Assembly: GCA_005883215.1 (NCBI GenBank)
Contig: VAYS01000017.1
Location: forward strand, 122,721 to 186,720
Length of the DNA: 64,000 bases
Origin: Actinomycetota bacterium
GTDB taxonomy: Bacteria > Actinomycetota > Thermoleophilia > Solirubrobacterales > Solirubrobacteraceae
Direction of reading: 5' to 3'
Position 1 is the first letter of the stretch. Each line of letters opens with the position of its first letter. Of this stretch, positions 17,593 through 25,522 are shown in pieces. The translations under genes and the position numbers were made by a program. The notes beneath the pieces were generated by a model that did no database searches, was not told the DNA's origin, and was given only the letters and a program-made list of their open reading frames with translations.

Positions 17593-18428
17593 TCCCGCTC
17601 GCCGTCCATTGCATGCAGGGGCGCCTGCTTCCGCCCGTCGACCGACGCATCCAGGCATTCCCCGGCGAGCGCTGGCCCGAGGAGTTCCCCCTGGCCAAGC
17701 AGGCGGGCGTAGAGGGGATCGAGGTCATCTACGAGTCCCACGCCGACGACGAAAACCCGCTGTCGTCGAACGCGGGGACCAAGCGCCTGCGCGGCCTATC
17801 TGCCCGCGACGCGATCGCCGTTCAGTCGGTGTGCGCGGACTGGTTCATGGAGCGACCGCTCTTGGCCCGCGAGCAACCGGCGCGCGACCTCGAGTGGCTG
17901 GCGCAGCGCGCGGCGGCGGCCGGCATCACCCGCGTAGTGCTGCCGTTGGTCGATCGCTCGTCGCTGGGAGGCGCCCGGGCCGCCGACGCGCTGGCCTCGC
18001 TGCTCGACGTCCTCGCGCCGGTACTGCTCGAGCTGGGGGTCGAGCTTCACCTCGAGACCGACCTCGAGCCCGAGCGGTTCGCCCGACTGCTGGAGAGGCT
18101 CGAATACCCCTCGGTCGGGGCCAACTACGACACCGGCAACAGCGCCTCGCTGGGCTATGACCCCCGCGAGGAGTTCGAGGCGTTCGGGCGGCGGATCGCC
18201 AGCGTGCACGTAAAGGATCGCCTGCGGGGAGGGGACACCGTGCCGCTGGGGGAGGGCGACGCCGACCTCGAGCTCGTCTTGGGGCTGCTGCGCGGATTGG
18301 ACTGGCAGCGTCCCGTGGTGCTACAGACCGCGCGGGGAAGGTCGGGCGAGGAGGTGGCGCGCGTGCGCGCCGACGCCCAGCTCGTGCGCTCGCTCTGGGA
18401 TCGAGCAGCGTCGCTTTCATGGACCTAG
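17589..18428 (+). CDS. TIM-barrel sugar phosphate isomerase/epimerase
   Basis: A 279-residue xylose-isomerase-like barrel. Signatures are HCMQGRLLPPVDRRIQAFPG at the start, GVEGIEVIYESHADDENPL, GVELHLETDLEPERFARLLE (metal ligand Glu), YPSVGANYDTGNSASLGYD (Asp ligand) and RIASVHVKDRLRGG (His ligand). The TTG start overlaps the VOC stop by 4 bp. Proteins with this opening are common in nonulosonate-type glycan clusters. It probably isomerises or epimerises a sugar in the same pathway; substrate unknown. It overlaps the following SDR by 10 bp. Confidence 0.82.
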   Translation: MIPLAVHCMQGRLLPPVDRRIQAFPGERWPEEFPLAKQAGVEGIEVIYESHADDENPLSSNAGTKRLRGLSARDAIAVQSVCADWFMERPLLAREQPARDLEWLAQRAAAAGITRVVLPLVDRSSLGGARAADALASLLDVLAPVLLELGVELHLETDLEPERFARLLERLEYPSVGANYDTGNSASLGYDPREEFEAFGRRIASVHVKDRLRGGDTVPLGEGDADLELVLGLLRGLDWQRPVVLQTARGRSGEEVARVRADAQLVRSLWDRAASLSWT

Positions 18429-19180
18429 GGCTGCACGACAAGCGCGTCCTCGTGGGGGGCGCCAGCCGTGGCATCGGCCTGGCGGTCGCCCGTGCGTTCC
18501 TGCAGGAGGGTGCGCACGTGGCGATCGTCGCTCGCGACGCCCAGGCGTTGGAGGACGCGCGGGCCGGGTTGGCGTCCGAATTTCCGCGCCGCTCGATCCT
18601 GGCCTGGAGCGGTGATCTCGAGGCCCAGCAGGACGTGGCCGGCGCGGTGGCCGGCGTGGCGGCGGAGCTCGGGGGGCTCGACTGCGCGGTCGCCAACGCC
18701 GGCTCGGGCGCCGGGAGCGCCGATGCGAGCCCCCCGCTGCAGGAGTGGGACCGGCTGTTGGAGGCCAACCTGCACCCGGCGATCCTGCTCTGTCAGGAGG
18801 CGGCGGCGGCGATGGACGGCGGCGCGCTGGCCATCGTCGGTTCGATCGCCGGCCTCGGGCACCTGCCCGCCCCTCTGCCCTACTCGGCGGCCAAGGCCGC
18901 GCTCGTGCGCTACACCCAGGACCTCGCCCACCGGCTCGGCGGCGAAGGCATTCGGGTCAACATGGTGGCCCCCGGAAACGTGCTGTTCGCCGGCGGGCGC
19001 TGGGAGCAGCGGCTGGCCGAGGACGCTGAGGGCGTGCGGCAGTACGTGCGCCGCGAAGTGCCGCTGGGGCGGTTTGCCACGCCCGAGGAGGTCGCCTCGG
19101 CGGTGGCCTTCCTGTGCTCGGATCGCTCGGGATTTACCACCGGGGCCTGCCTGGTGGTGGACGGAGGTCAGCTGCGGTGA
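18419..19180 (+). CDS. Short-chain dehydrogenase/reductase
   Basis: A 253-residue classical SDR: RVLVGGASRGIGLAVARAFL (GxxxGxG NAD(P) motif), AVANAGSGAGS (NAG motif), catalytic serine in AIVGSIAGLGHL, YSAAKAALVRYTQDL (Y-x3-K) and the C-terminal TTGACLVVDGGQ. All catalytic residues are present. It sits in the middle of the nonulosonate-type operon and overlaps both neighbours (GTGA with the next). It probably oxidises or reduces a sugar hydroxyl/keto group of the same intermediate used by the adjacent PtmA-like SDR. Confidence 0.86.
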   Translation: MDLGLHDKRVLVGGASRGIGLAVARAFLQEGAHVAIVARDAQALEDARAGLASEFPRRSILAWSGDLEAQQDVAGAVAGVAAELGGLDCAVANAGSGAGSADASPPLQEWDRLLEANLHPAILLCQEAAAAMDGGALAIVGSIAGLGHLPAPLPYSAAKAALVRYTQDLAHRLGGEGIRVNMVAPGNVLFAGGRWEQRLAEDAEGVRQYVRREVPLGRFATPEEVASAVAFLCSDRSGFTTGACLVVDGGQLR

Positions 19181-20001
19181 GCGGTCCCCCGGAATTTCGC
19201 GTTGATGGGCGCGTGGCCGCGATCACCGGCGGAGCGGGCATGCTCGGACGCGAACACGCGATCGCCCTGCTGGAGATCGGGGCCACCGTGGTCCTGCTCG
19301 ACCTCGACCAGGCAGGGGCCCAGCGAGCCGCGACCTCCCTGAACGAGCGGGCCGAGGGCCGGATCGAGGCGCTGGCCCTCGACATCACCGACCCGGCGGC
19401 CGTGGAGGCGTGCGCCGCGGCGCTCGATGAGCGCCTCGGCCGGGTCGACATCCTGGTCAACAACGCCGCCAACGACCCCAAGGTGGAAAGCGGCGGCGCC
19501 TCGCCCGATCGCCTGGAGAGCTTCTCCCGCGAGCGCTGGGACGCCGACCTGGCCGTGGGCCTGACGGGCGCGTTCCTGTGCAGCCAGGCGTTCGGCCGGC
19601 GCATGGCCGAGCGGCGCTCGGGGGTGATCCTCAACGTCGCCTCCGATCTGGCGGTGATCGCCCCCGACCAGCGCCTGTATCGCGTCGAGGGCCAGCCCGA
19701 GGAATCACAGCCGGCCAAGGCGGTGAGCTATTCGGTGGTCAAGTCCGGCCTGGTGGGGTTGACGCGGTACCTGGCCACCTATTGGGCGGGCAGCGAAGTA
19801 CGCGCCAACGCGCTCTCGCCCGGCGGAGTCTTCGACGAGCAGCCACCGGAGTTCGTGGCCCGCGTCGAGCAGCTCATTCCCCTCGGTCGCATGGCCCAGC
19901 GCGACGAGTACCACTCCGCGGTGCAGTTCCTGTGCTCCGACGCCTCGCGCTATATGACCGGGCAGAACCTGGTCATGGACGGCGGGCGCAGCGTCTGGTG
20001 A
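19177..20001 (+). CDS. ptmA: PtmA-like SDR oxidoreductase
   Basis: A 274-residue SDR with VAAITGGAGMLGREHAIALL, VDILVNNAANDPKVE, the SDLAVIAPDQRLY segment, YSVVKSGLVGLTRYLATYWA (Y-x3-K) and LIPLGRMAQRDEYHSAVQFL. This series strongly matches PtmA, the flagellin-modification SDR tied to legionaminic-type nonulosonate synthesis in Campylobacter. Finding it with neuB and neuA homologues supports a nonulosonic acid product. GTG start in a GTGA overlap; its stop overlaps the methyltransferase start in the same way. Confidence 0.84.
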   Translation: MSGPPEFRVDGRVAAITGGAGMLGREHAIALLEIGATVVLLDLDQAGAQRAATSLNERAEGRIEALALDITDPAAVEACAAALDERLGRVDILVNNAANDPKVESGGASPDRLESFSRERWDADLAVGLTGAFLCSQAFGRRMAERRSGVILNVASDLAVIAPDQRLYRVEGQPEESQPAKAVSYSVVKSGLVGLTRYLATYWAGSEVRANALSPGGVFDEQPPEFVARVEQLIPLGRMAQRDEYHSAVQFLCSDASRYMTGQNLVMDGGRSVW

Positions 20002-20954
20002 CCGAGCCCCAGTGCTACCTGTGCGGATCCAGCGCCCTGACCGAGCTCACGCAAACGCTGCGCTACGGGACGGGGAGGGTCGTGTTCTGCCCCCGCTGCT
20101 CGCTGGGGATGCTGGAGCACGATGCCGAGGATCTGGCGCGCTATTACGCCCAGGAGTACCGGCAGCGCCACGGCCCGCGGGTCGGGCAGCCCGCGGACTA
20201 TGAGGAGATCTTCTCCGCCTACGTGAACTACCAGGGCCGGCGCGTGGAGCGGATCGCCCGCCATCTCTCGGTCACCGCCCGGCTGCTCGAGGTCGGCTGC
20301 TCGGCCGGCCAGCTGCTCTACAACCTCAAACCCCTCGCCGGCGAGGTGATCGGCCTCGATTACGACCCCGGCGCGGCGGCGTTCGCGGCGGAGAAGTGCT
20401 CGTGCGTGACCTACGCCGGCGAGGTCAGCGACGCTCCCCTAGACGACGGATCGTTCGACGTCATCTGCGCCGTGCAGGTGCTCGAGCACGTCCCCGACCC
20501 ACTTTCCTTCATCGCCACGCTGCGGCCACTGCTAAAGCCAACCGGAGTGGTCTACATCGAGGTGCCAAACCTCCTCGATCCCCTGCTCGAGCTGTACGAC
20601 AACCGCGCCTACCGGAAGTTCTACTTTCATCGCGCCCACCTCTTCTACTTCACCGCCCGATCGCTGAGCGCGCTGATGGAGCGGGCCGGCATGGAGGGAG
20701 AGCTCCTTCCCCTGCAGGACTACAACTTCCTCAACCACCTGCACTGGGCGCTCACCCAGACGCCCCAGCCGGACCCCCATCCCGGACTGGGACCGGCCCG
20801 CCTTCCGCTCGCCCAGACGGCGCCCGCCCCACCGCTGCGCGAGCTCGAGGCGTGGGCGCAGCGGGCCGATGAGGAGTACAAGCGGCTGCTCGAGCGCCAC
20901 GGCGTGACCGACAACATCGCCTTCCTCGGAGGCCCGCGGGCGCCGACGAGCTAG
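19998..20954 (+). CDS. Zinc-ribbon class I methyltransferase
   Basis: A 318-residue protein. The first 40 residues hold two Cys pairs (CYLCG and CPRCS), a zinc-binding module seen in sugar C-methyltransferases and related enzymes. The methyltransferase core follows: RLLEVGCSAGQLLYNLKPL (motif I), VIGLDYDPGAAAFA, FDVICAVQVLEHVPDPLSF and GVVYIEVPNLLDPL. Last gene of the operon beginning at 14056, coupled by a GTGA overlap to the PtmA-like gene. It probably methylates the final sugar or its precursor; C- versus O-methylation is undecided. Confidence 0.83.
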   Translation: MTEPQCYLCGSSALTELTQTLRYGTGRVVFCPRCSLGMLEHDAEDLARYYAQEYRQRHGPRVGQPADYEEIFSAYVNYQGRRVERIARHLSVTARLLEVGCSAGQLLYNLKPLAGEVIGLDYDPGAAAFAAEKCSCVTYAGEVSDAPLDDGSFDVICAVQVLEHVPDPLSFIATLRPLLKPTGVVYIEVPNLLDPLLELYDNRAYRKFYFHRAHLFYFTARSLSALMERAGMEGELLPLQDYNFLNHLHWALTQTPQPDPHPGLGPARLPLAQTAPAPPLRELEAWAQRADEEYKRLLERHGVTDNIAFLGGPRAPTS

Positions 20955-20976
20955 GGAGCAGAACCCGTCGGCGCCA

Positions 20977-22080
20977 TCATTCGGTGCGCTGGTAGGCGGC
21001 GATCTGCTCGAGCGTGGCTTGGCGCACGTCGCCGCCCTCGCGCAGGACGCCGTACCAGTCCACCGTGCGGGTCAGGGCCTCGGCCAGGTCCCATCGGGGT
21101 GCCCATCCCAGGCGAAGCCGGGCGCGGGATGAATCGAGCTTCAGGTAGCGGGCCTCGGGGGGATGCTCTGCCTCGTCCACCGCCGAGTCGAGCCGTCCCG
21201 GCCAGCGCTCGGCGATCCGTTCCACGATCCAGCTCACCGGGCGAGCATCCTCATCGGCGGGACCGAAGTTCCACCCCTCCGCATAGGCCGGCGACTCGCA
21301 CAGCCGCTGGGCGAGGATGAGATAGCCGCTCAGCGGGCAGAGCACGTGCTGCCAGGGGCGGATCGAGTTGGGATTGCGGATGCGCACCCTCTCGCCGGCG
21401 AGCGCGGCGGCCATGATGTCGGGCACCAGGCGATCCAGGGCCCAATCGCCGCCGCCGATGACGTTGCCGGCCCGCGCCGACGCCAGACGCGGACCGTCGT
21501 CGCCGGAGAAGTAGGAGCGCCGAAAGGCCGCGGTGACCAGCTCGGCGCACCCCTTAGAGCTGGAGTAGGGGTCGTCGCCGCCCTTGGGCTCGTATTCGCG
21601 ATAGCCCCACTCCCAGTCGCGATTCTCATAGCACTTATCCGAGGTGACGTTGACCACCGCGCGAGGGGATGGATGCCGGCGCACCGCGTCGAGGACGTTG
21701 ACCGTGCCCATCACGTTGGTCTCATACGTGCCGCGCGGATCCTCCAGCGAGCGGCGCACGAGCGGCTGCGCCGCCATGTGCACCACCACCTCGGGGCGGT
21801 GGCGCTCGATCACCGCCGCCAGCGCGTCGAAGTCGCGGACGTCGACCGTGGCCTCCTGCAGGCCCGAGCCCACCGCGGCGAGCTCATACAGAGACGGGCG
21901 GGTGGGGACCTCGGCGCTGAGCCCCACCACCTCGGCGCCAAGCGACTGAAGCCACAGGCATAGCCAAGCGCCCTTAAAGCCCGTGTGTCCGGTCACCAGC
22001 ACCCGGCGCCCCTGCCAGAACGAGGGATCTACGCGTCCGGACGCTCCGGGGGCTATCTCCAGGTCCGCCACGGCGCTCAT
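20977..22080 (-). CDS. rfbG: CDP-glucose 4,6-dehydratase family, canonical active site
   Basis: A 367-residue extended SDR. VLVTGHTGFKGAWLCLWLQS is the RfbG-type NAD motif. The active site reads TSDKCYEN (T146, D148, K149), the Asp-Lys pair typical of CDP-glucose 4,6-dehydratases, with Y172 and K176 in PYSSSKGCAEL. RPWQHVLCPLSGYL is also family-typical. It would make CDP-4-keto-6-deoxyglucose, precursor of 3,6-dideoxy sugars or 6-deoxyheptoses. The matching cytidylyltransferase (RfbF) is not in the window. ATGA overlap with its upstream paralogue shows co-translation. Confidence 0.85.
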   Translation of the reverse strand: MSAVADLEIAPGASGRVDPSFWQGRRVLVTGHTGFKGAWLCLWLQSLGAEVVGLSAEVPTRPSLYELAAVGSGLQEATVDVRDFDALAAVIERHRPEVVVHMAAQPLVRRSLEDPRGTYETNVMGTVNVLDAVRRHPSPRAVVNVTSDKCYENRDWEWGYREYEPKGGDDPYSSSKGCAELVTAAFRRSYFSGDDGPRLASARAGNVIGGGDWALDRLVPDIMAAALAGERVRIRNPNSIRPWQHVLCPLSGYLILAQRLCESPAYAEGWNFGPADEDARPVSWIVERIAERWPGRLDSAVDEAEHPPEARYLKLDSSRARLRLGWAPRWDLAEALTRTVDWYGVLREGGDVRQATLEQIAAYQRTE

Positions 22081-23147
22081 TGATCGTTGGCCTGGTGTGC
22101 CCTGATCTGGGCCAGGGTCAGCTCGCGCATGTCCTGGCCGCGCTTGAGCCCCTGGTGCCAGTCCACCACCCGATCCAGCGCCTGGGTGATGTTCCACCGC
22201 GGCATCCAACCCAACCTGGCCCGCGCCAGCGAGGAATCCAGGCGCAGCTGCCGGCGGGCGCCCGGCGCCGAGGGGTCGGTCTCCCAGCGCAGGTCGGGCC
22301 CCCAGCGCCCCGCCACGTGCTCGACGACGAAACGCACGCTGAAGCCGTGCTCCTCGACCGGCGCGAAATTCCACGCCTCCGCATGGTCCGCGGACTCCCA
22401 CAGCGACTGGGCCAGCAGCAGGTAGCCGCTCACCGGATCGAGCACGTGCTGCCACGGCCGCACCGCTTCGGGGTCGCGTACCCGCACCCGCTCACCGGAG
22501 ATCGCGGCTCGCATCAGGTCGGGGACCAGCCTTCCCTCCCCCCAGTCCCCGCCCCCGATCACGTTGCCGGCTCGGGCGGTCGCCAGCCGGGTTCCCTGCC
22601 GGCCGAAGAACGCGCGGCGGTAGGCGGCGCTGACGAGCTCGGCGCACGCCTTGGAGCTCGAGTAGGGATCGGCGCCGCCCAGCGGATCGGTCTCCCGCAG
22701 CCCCCATGCCCAGGTCTGGGGCTCGTAGCAGAGGCTGGAAGTCACGTTGACGATGACCCGGGCGCCGCCCGCCAGGCGCAGGGCTTCGAGCACGTTGATG
22801 GTGCCCATCAGGTTGCTCTGATACGTCTCGCGGGGGTCCCGCAGCGAGGCGGGCACCAGCGACTGCGCGGCCATGTGGACGACGATCTCGGGCCGGCACT
22901 CGCCGACGGCCGCCGAGACCGCCTGAAAGTCCCGGACGTCGGCGTCGATGCGCGTGACGTCGCGCCCGACGCCGCCGACCGCGAAAAGCGAGTCCGCCGG
23001 GGGCTCTCGGCGGCTCAACCCGGAGACGTGCGCGCCCAGGGCGCCCAGCCACAGCGCGAGCCAGGCCCCCTGAAAGCCGGTCACGCCGGTGACCAAGACC
23101 CGCCGACCGCTCCAGAAATCCGGGGCTACGGCGGCCGATCGTGGCAT
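22077..23147 (-). CDS. CDP-glucose 4,6-dehydratase paralogue lacking the Asp-Lys catalytic pair
   Basis: A 356-residue extended SDR, clearly a duplicate of the next gene: VLVTGVTGFQGAWLALWLG, PYSSSKACAELVSAAYRRAF (Y162, K166), RAGNVIGGGDWGEGRLVPD, RPWQHVLDPVSGYLLLAQS. At the active site it has TSSLCYEP (residues 136-143) where the paralogue has TSDKCYEN, so both acid/base residues for the dehydration step are gone while the redox Tyr-Lys pair stays. It may be an epimerase, a reductase or a non-catalytic partner in a heterodimer. Start at ATG 23147 fits a TAGCCT box 8 nt upstream. Confidence 0.82.
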   Translation of the reverse strand: MPRSAAVAPDFWSGRRVLVTGVTGFQGAWLALWLGALGAHVSGLSRREPPADSLFAVGGVGRDVTRIDADVRDFQAVSAAVGECRPEIVVHMAAQSLVPASLRDPRETYQSNLMGTINVLEALRLAGGARVIVNVTSSLCYEPQTWAWGLRETDPLGGADPYSSSKACAELVSAAYRRAFFGRQGTRLATARAGNVIGGGDWGEGRLVPDLMRAAISGERVRVRDPEAVRPWQHVLDPVSGYLLLAQSLWESADHAEAWNFAPVEEHGFSVRFVVEHVAGRWGPDLRWETDPSAPGARRQLRLDSSLARARLGWMPRWNITQALDRVVDWHQGLKRGQDMRELTLAQIRAHQANDQ

Positions 23148-23155
23148 CGGTGGGC

Positions 23156-23161
23156 AGGCTA
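23156..23161 (-). promoter_or_regulatory. -10 hexamer TAGCCT for the CDP-sugar gene pair
   Basis: TAGCCT on the minus strand ends 8 nt before the ATG at 23147. It supports that start over the longer reading from 23324 and implies a leaderless mRNA for the two-gene unit. Confidence 0.4.
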
Positions 23162-23239
23162 TCGGCGCGGCCCGCTCGCCGGACCGCACGCCCGCCGGGC
23201 CTAGGGTGGGGCCAGGCGCGCAAATTGCGCCCCGGCGTG

Positions 23240-23267
23240 TTGCGATGGCCGACCTACGGGGTACAGT
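23240..23267 (+). promoter_or_regulatory. Candidate -35/-10 promoter for the WecG/TagA gene
   Basis: TTGCGA (23240-23245) and TACAGT (23262-23267) are spaced by 16 bp, a sigma-70-like arrangement in the 251-bp gap between divergent genes. Transcription from here would leave a 5' leader of about 125 nt before the ATG at 23399, the longest leader in the window. I see no known riboswitch in it. Confidence 0.4.
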
Positions 23268-23398
23268 CGTAAAGCTGGCACCGACGGGGACGGAGGGCGC
23301 CGAGCGCCGCCAGCAATACCGCACTCTTTGGCCGCGCCGTCCGTTGTTAGCCCCTAGTCGCGAGCGCCTTCGCGACCTACGTCAGTTCTTCACGTCAC

Positions 23399-24223
23399 AT
23401 GTCCAGCTTCGTGCAAAGCCGCCAACCGGCGCCCCTCGAACAGGCGCTCCCGCCGCGCGCCCCCAAGCTTCCCCAGCGGGCGGAGGTCCTGGGCGTGCCC
23501 CTGGCGCTGACCGACTACGAGCGGGTGGTCGACTGGATCGACGCGATGGTCGCCGCGCGCCAGCGGGGCTATCTGACCGCCGCGGCGGTGCACCTGGTCA
23601 TGGTCGCCCAGGAGGATCGAGAGGTCCGCGATGCGGTTCTCGGCGCCACCCTGGCGCTTCCCGACGGCCAGCCGTTGGTGTGGGCGCTCAGAGCGCTCGG
23701 CCACGACGCCTCGCGCGTCTACGGGCCCGAGCTGATGGCCCGCCATTGCGAACGCTCGGCCCAGTCGGGGACGCCGATCTACCTCTACGGCGGCCGCAAC
23801 CAGGGGGCCCTGGTGCAGCTGGCGCTGAACCTACGCCGGCATTATCCGGGGATCCAGATCGTGGGTGGCTACTCGCCGCCGTGGCGCACGCTGTCGGCCG
23901 CAGAAGAGGATTGGGTGGTGCGCGACATCGACCGATCGGGGGCCGACGTGGTGTGGGTGGGGACCGGCCAGCCCAAGCAGGAGACCTGGATGGCGCGCAT
24001 GCGGAGCCGACTGCAGACGCCCATGCTGATCGGGGTGGGGGCCGCCTTTGACTTCCACGCCGGGTTGGTGCCCCAGGCGCCGGTGTGGATGCAGAATCTG
24101 GGATTGGAGTGGGCGTTCCGGCTGGCGCATGAGCCCCGCCGGCTGTGGCGGCGCTACGCGCGTTACAACCCGCGCTTCATCGCCGGTTTCGCCCAGCAGT
24201 ACGCGCGCGAGCGCCGCAACTAG
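23399..24223 (+). CDS. WecG/TagA/CpsF family glycosyltransferase
   Basis: A 274-residue GT26-type enzyme. Recognised by EVLGVPLALTDYERVVDWID, the PDGQPLVWALRALG segment with the catalytic-type Asp, IYLYGGRNQGALVQLA, VVWVGTGQPKQETWMARMRS and GVGAAFDFHAGLVPQAPVWM, then LGLEWAFRLAHEPRRLWRRY. The family adds N-acetylmannosamine(uronate) or a related sugar to lipid-linked GlcNAc on the cytoplasmic membrane face. A second family member lies at 50185. The UDP-ManNAc-dehydrogenase-like gene downstream may supply its donor. Confidence 0.85.
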   Translation: MSSFVQSRQPAPLEQALPPRAPKLPQRAEVLGVPLALTDYERVVDWIDAMVAARQRGYLTAAAVHLVMVAQEDREVRDAVLGATLALPDGQPLVWALRALGHDASRVYGPELMARHCERSAQSGTPIYLYGGRNQGALVQLALNLRRHYPGIQIVGGYSPPWRTLSAAEEDWVVRDIDRSGADVVWVGTGQPKQETWMARMRSRLQTPMLIGVGAAFDFHAGLVPQAPVWMQNLGLEWAFRLAHEPRRLWRRYARYNPRFIAGFAQQYARERRN

Positions 24224-24250
24224 CGCCCCGGGCTCATGAGCCAGGGTCGG

Positions 24251-24256
24251 TAGCCT
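24251..24256 (+). promoter_or_regulatory. -10 hexamer TAGCCT for the UDP-sugar dehydrogenase gene
   Basis: TAGCCT ends 6 nt before the ATG at 24263, matching the leaderless spacing. It lies in the 39-bp gap after the WecG/TagA gene, so this gene and those after it can be transcribed independently. Confidence 0.4.
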
Positions 24257-24262
24257 GACGCC

Positions 24263-25522
24263 ATGCCGTACGACGTCGCCATCGTTGGCCTCGGGCGGGT
24301 GGGACTGCCACTGGCCCTGTCGTTCGCGGACCGGGGGTTGCGGGTGCTGGGCATCGACAACGACACCGAGCGCCTGGACACAGTCCGGGCCGGGCGCATG
24401 CCGTTCCGGGAGACCGGTACCCAAGAAGTGCTCGACCGGGTGATCGGTGGGGACGGGCTCGGATTCTCTGACCGGGTGGTGGATGCTGCCCAGGCCGAAT
24501 CCATCGTCATCACGCTGGGGACGCCGTCGTTCTCGCACATCGAGATCGACATGCGCGACATCCGTTCGGCGCTGGACGACCTGCTGCCGGTACTGCGCGC
24601 CGGCCATGCCCTGGTGCTGCGCTCGACGATCGCCCCGGGCACGACCGACTTCGTCGCCGGCTACCTGGCCAAGCACCGCGGTTTTGCCGTGGGCACCGAG
24701 GTCTACGTCGCCCATGCCCCCGAGCGCATCGCGGCGGGCCGCTTTCTCGAAGAGATCGTCAGCCTGCCCTGCATCGTGGGAGGCGTAGGCGAGGAGTCCG
24801 GCGAGGTGGTGGGCCGGCTGTTCGAGGTGTTCGGGGCGCCGATCGTCCAGACCACGCCGGTCCAGGCGGAGCTGGCCAAGATCTGGACCAACATCCTGCG
24901 CTACACCAACTTCGCCTTGCCCAACTTGCTGATGATCGACTGCGAGCAGTACAGCGCCAACGTGTTCGAGGTGATCGACCTGATCAATCGCGACTATCCG
25001 CGCGGTGGGATCGCCAATCCCGGGCTGACCGCCGGGAGCTGTCTGCGCAAGGACTTTGCCTTCTCCGAGGAGCGCTCCAACTCTCCCGGGATGCTGCTCG
25101 CCGTCTCGCGGGTCAACGAGTCGGTGCCGCTGTTTTTGGTGCAGGGCGTCAAGCGACGCATCGGCCCGCTGACCGGGCGCAAGGTGGCCGTGCTCGGTTT
25201 GGCGTTCAAGGCCGAGACCGACGATGAGCGCGACTCCCTGTCGCACAAGTTGGTGCGCCTGCTCGAGCGAGAGCTCGCCGACGTCGCGATTCACGATCCG
25301 CACGTGCAGACCCCCAGCGCGTCCCTGGAAGAGGCGGTGGGGAACGCCGACGTGGTGATCGTGGCCACCAACCATCCGGAGTTCTGCGGCTCCGAGGCGT
25401 TGGCGGAGATCGTCGACGTCGCCAGCCCCGACTGCCTGCTGGTAGACCCCTGGAACAGTTGGGGCTCGGCGCAGGTCTTCGCCTACGCCGCCGAGGTACC
25501 CGCGCTCACCGGCCGGGCATGA
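24263..25522 (+). CDS. UDP-sugar 6-dehydrogenase (WecC-like UDP-ManNAc dehydrogenase type)
   Basis: A 419-residue nucleotide-sugar dehydrogenase. The NAD domain starts YDVAIVGLGRVGLPLALSFA; the central part has AHAPERIAAGRFLEEI and ELAKIWTNILRYTNFA (Lys206, Asn210); the catalytic cysteine is C260 in GLTAGSCLRKDFAF; the C-terminal UDP-binding part has VAVLGLAFKAETDDERDSLS. It oxidises C6 to a uronate in two steps with 2 NAD. The spacing of HAPER and AGSCLRKD resembles UDP-ManNAc dehydrogenase more than UDP-glucose dehydrogenase. ATGA overlap with the next epimerase. Confidence 0.86.
   Translation: MPYDVAIVGLGRVGLPLALSFADRGLRVLGIDNDTERLDTVRAGRMPFRETGTQEVLDRVIGGDGLGFSDRVVDAAQAESIVITLGTPSFSHIEIDMRDIRSALDDLLPVLRAGHALVLRSTIAPGTTDFVAGYLAKHRGFAVGTEVYVAHAPERIAAGRFLEEIVSLPCIVGGVGEESGEVVGRLFEVFGAPIVQTTPVQAELAKIWTNILRYTNFALPNLLMIDCEQYSANVFEVIDLINRDYPRGGIANPGLTAGSCLRKDFAFSEERSNSPGMLLAVSRVNESVPLFLVQGVKRRIGPLTGRKVAVLGLAFKAETDDERDSLSHKLVRLLERELADVAIHDPHVQTPSASLEEAVGNADVVIVATNHPEFCGSEALAEIVDVASPDCLLVDPWNSWGSAQVFAYAAEVPALTGRA

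Noticed and set aside
20977..22455. Long reading frame extending the RfbG-like protein upstream to 22455
   Set aside because: The extra N-terminal part is the antisense-shifted shadow of the paralogue gene; the family start and the ATGA overlap place the start at 22080.
23268..23398. Possible riboswitch in the 125-nt leader of the WecG/TagA gene
   Set aside because: I could not match any conserved riboswitch core or build a convincing paired structure with a sequestered start.
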